A stretch of 13,288 bases of DNA from the NCBI GenBank assembly GCA_034437315.1, contig DAOTUC010000024.1, forward strand, positions 1 to 13,288, given 5' to 3'. Within the stretch, counting starts at the first letter, position 1. Each line of letters opens with the position of its first letter. Position numbers and translations under genes: made by a program. This DNA comes from DSAR01 sp034437315 (GTDB lineage: Bacteria; Chloroflexota; Anaerolineae; B4-G1). Below, piece by piece: positions 12,385 through 13,288 of the stretch. The notes under the pieces were generated by a model. That model was not told where the DNA came from and made no database searches. It saw only the letters and a program-made list of their open reading frames with translations.

Positions 12385-12492
12385 TCACCCCATACAGACC
12401 CAGGTCCAGCGGATGCTGACGACGCCTCCCCGTTCACGGATGTAATCTCGCGCCCAAGCGGATGGGATATTTACTTCCCTATTCGTCGTCAT
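12385..12492 (-). CDS. 35-residue small protein in the oxidoreductase operon
   Basis: This short frame runs from ATG 12492 to TGA 12385. It reads MTTNREVNIPSAWARDYIRE, then RGGVVSIRWTWVCMG. A strong ribosome binding site, GGGAGG, lies 8 nt upstream, better than those of most genes in the window. It fills the otherwise empty 199-nt gap between the MoaD-like gene and the 64-residue gene, in the same orientation. It has one Cys close to the C-terminus (WVCMG) and two Trp residues in the last seven. I do not recognise it. Such a peptide could be a small subunit, a cofactor-insertion helper or a leader peptide; nothing here decides. Reality of the gene is supported by the ribosome binding site and placement, not by homology. 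Confidence 0.6.
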   Translation of the reverse strand: MTTNREVNIPSAWARDYIRERGGVVSIRWTWVCMG

Positions 12493-12500
12493 TCTGTCTA

Positions 12501-12506
12501 CCTCCC
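12501..12506 (-). promoter_or_regulatory. strong Shine-Dalgarno of the 35-residue gene
   Basis: CCTCCC on the plus strand reads GGGAGG on the minus strand, 8 nt before ATG 12492. It is the main evidence that the short frame is translated. Confidence 0.7.
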
Positions 12507-12553
12507 TGTTCACTATCGCTTCTACTTTGCCTTTTGTACGTAGTTGATACCCG

Positions 12554-12781
12554 TCATCCACCGCCCATCACGGCGATAAGTTTCAACGTCTCTCCGTCAC
12601 GAGGGCGATAGTCCAGGGATACCATCTCGTCGTCGCTCTGCAGCGCCGCTGCCACCAGCGCTGCTTTGACGCCCGCGTTCTCCAGAATCTCCGCCACGGT
12701 GGGGCCGGCGCTCGCTTCTACCCGTTCTCGACCGCCGGCGTACGCTTTCAATCCTCCCACCAGGATCAGCGTCACGCTCAC
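12554..12781 (-). CDS. MoaD/ThiS-family sulfur-carrier protein
   Basis: Encodes 75 residues from GTG 12781. The sequence is a β-grasp ubiquitin-like fold (MSVTLILVGGLKAYAGGRER, then TVAEILENAGV) and ends KLIAVMGGG. The C-terminal Gly-Gly is the site that is adenylated and thiocarboxylated in this family, supplying sulfur, for example for the dithiolene of molybdopterin or tungstopterin. The GTG overlaps the oxidoreductase stop by 4 nt (GTGA), so it is coupled to the enzyme that would need the cofactor. A second GTG two codons in is a less likely start. No other cofactor-biosynthesis gene is in view, so the activating E1-like enzyme must lie elsewhere. The family call is secure; dedication to this oxidoreductase is inferred from the overlap. 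Confidence 0.88.
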   Translation of the reverse strand: MSVTLILVGGLKAYAGGRERVEASAGPTVAEILENAGVKAALVAAALQSDDEMVSLDYRPRDGETLKLIAVMGGG

Positions 12782-13288
12782 GATGAATGCCGCTTCACTA
12801 ACTCATCCAACCCCATCCGCTCCAGCGTCTCCGGGGTCGGAATGCCGTTCTCGTCCCAGCCGCGCTGCTCGTAGTAATAGTCGAGCATCTGCTGGGCGGC
12901 CTCCGGGGGCGTGAACTGGCCATCGGTCGGCCCACCGATAGCTGGCTCCTCCACGAAGCGCGGCGCCGGCGCGTCCCACTCGCGGCCGAAGCCCTTCACA
13001 TCCCGCGCCCAGATCATACGGGTCAGGTTCCACACCCGTTCCGAGATGTGCAACAGGTCCTCCCACGAGTATTCGATGCCGGTCAGCGCCGTCATCGCCG
13101 GCCCGTAATGATCGAGCGACATACCCAACTCGACCCACTGGAGCCGGCAGCAGCCCAGCACGTCCATCAGCGGGCGGATGTGCTGCAACTCGATCACCTT
13201 GGCGGCCTTGTCCGGGCTCACCTTGTCGCGCCCCTCGGCGATGTCGTAGGTGATCGCCCAGGCGCGGTTGTGGTGCGCGCCCACGTCG
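12778..13288 (-). CDS. aor: aldehyde:ferredoxin oxidoreductase, C-terminal part
   Basis: The gene enters from the right edge, and the last 169 residues are visible, roughly a quarter of the usual 600 or more. Family landmarks are DVGAHHNRAWAITYDI near the edge, DVLGCCRLQWVE, and SWEDLLHISERVWNLTRMI. Near the end is YYYEQRGWDENGIPTPETLE. DVLGCC fits the DxxGxC motif, which in characterised members supplies the pterin-contacting Asp and the last Cys ligand of the [4Fe-4S] cluster. The enzyme would interconvert aldehydes and carboxylates with a tungstopterin cofactor, using ferredoxin, in the cytoplasm. The subgroup (classical AOR, or a BamB-like or other branch) cannot be set from this fragment. 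It is the first visible gene of the operon and overlaps the MoaD-like gene by 4 nt. Confidence 0.9.
   Translation of the reverse strand, partial: DVGAHHNRAWAITYDIAEGRDKVSPDKAAKVIELQHIRPLMDVLGCCRLQWVELGMSLDHYGPAMTALTGIEYSWEDLLHISERVWNLTRMIWARDVKGFGREWDAPAPRFVEEPAIGGPTDGQFTPPEAAQQMLDYYYEQRGWDENGIPTPETLERMGLDELVKRHSS

Noticed and set aside
1..13288. CRISPR arrays, tRNA, rRNA and complete insertion sequences
   Set aside because: No regularly spaced repeats, no tRNA- or rRNA-like stretches and no transposase reading frame were seen on either strand.

Overview
The window is GC-rich and densely coding, and reads as a chromosomal segment of a Chloroflexota-type bacterium (Anaerolineae or a relative). 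That placement is inferred from family content: multidomain FHA, VWA and Ig-like surface proteins, a tungsten aldehyde:ferredoxin oxidoreductase, a PIN-domain toxin pair and a small inverted-repeat element. No rRNA or other taxonomic marker is present.

Layout. (1) Positions 20-2923, plus strand: a 400-residue protein with a DUF4159-like C-terminal half, then, 3 nt later, a SAM-dependent methyltransferase with a regulatory domain. (2) About 2924-4162: a more AT-rich accessory island. It holds a minus-strand PIN toxin and Phd/YefM-type antitoxin in toxin-first order, a divergent 67-residue partner gene, and the first 28 codons of a nucleotidyltransferase gene broken by a 110-bp MITE-like element (15-bp perfect terminal inverted repeats, 8-bp target duplication). 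(3) Positions 4163-11238, plus strand: four tightly packed genes encoding a soluble FHA/Ig-like protein, a membrane-anchored VWA protein, an FHA-Ig-TM-Ig protein and a branched-chain-amino-acid-type substrate-binding lipoprotein. (4) Positions 11304-13288, minus strand: an aldehyde:ferredoxin oxidoreductase operon. In transcription order it has the oxidoreductase (C-terminal part only, running off the right edge), a MoaD/ThiS-like protein, three small unrecognised proteins (35, 64 and about 87 residues) and a 4Fe-4S protein.

How the parts may work together. Region 3 looks like one envelope-spanning machine. FHA modules sit on the cytoplasmic side, VWA and Ig-like modules outside, and a ligand-binding lipoprotein is translationally coupled to the FHA-Ig-TM-Ig protein with no ABC permease or ATPase in view. 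Region 1 may belong to the same locus, now separated by the accessory island; its first protein has an N-terminal module of a kind I associate, from memory, with contractile-injection or tail-like loci. Region 4 is a separate metabolic operon: tungstopterin-dependent aldehyde or carboxylate redox chemistry with its own ferredoxin and sulfur carrier. The three small proteins there, especially the 35-residue one with a strong ribosome binding site, are the least described part of that operon.

All calls come from reading the sequence; no database search was run.
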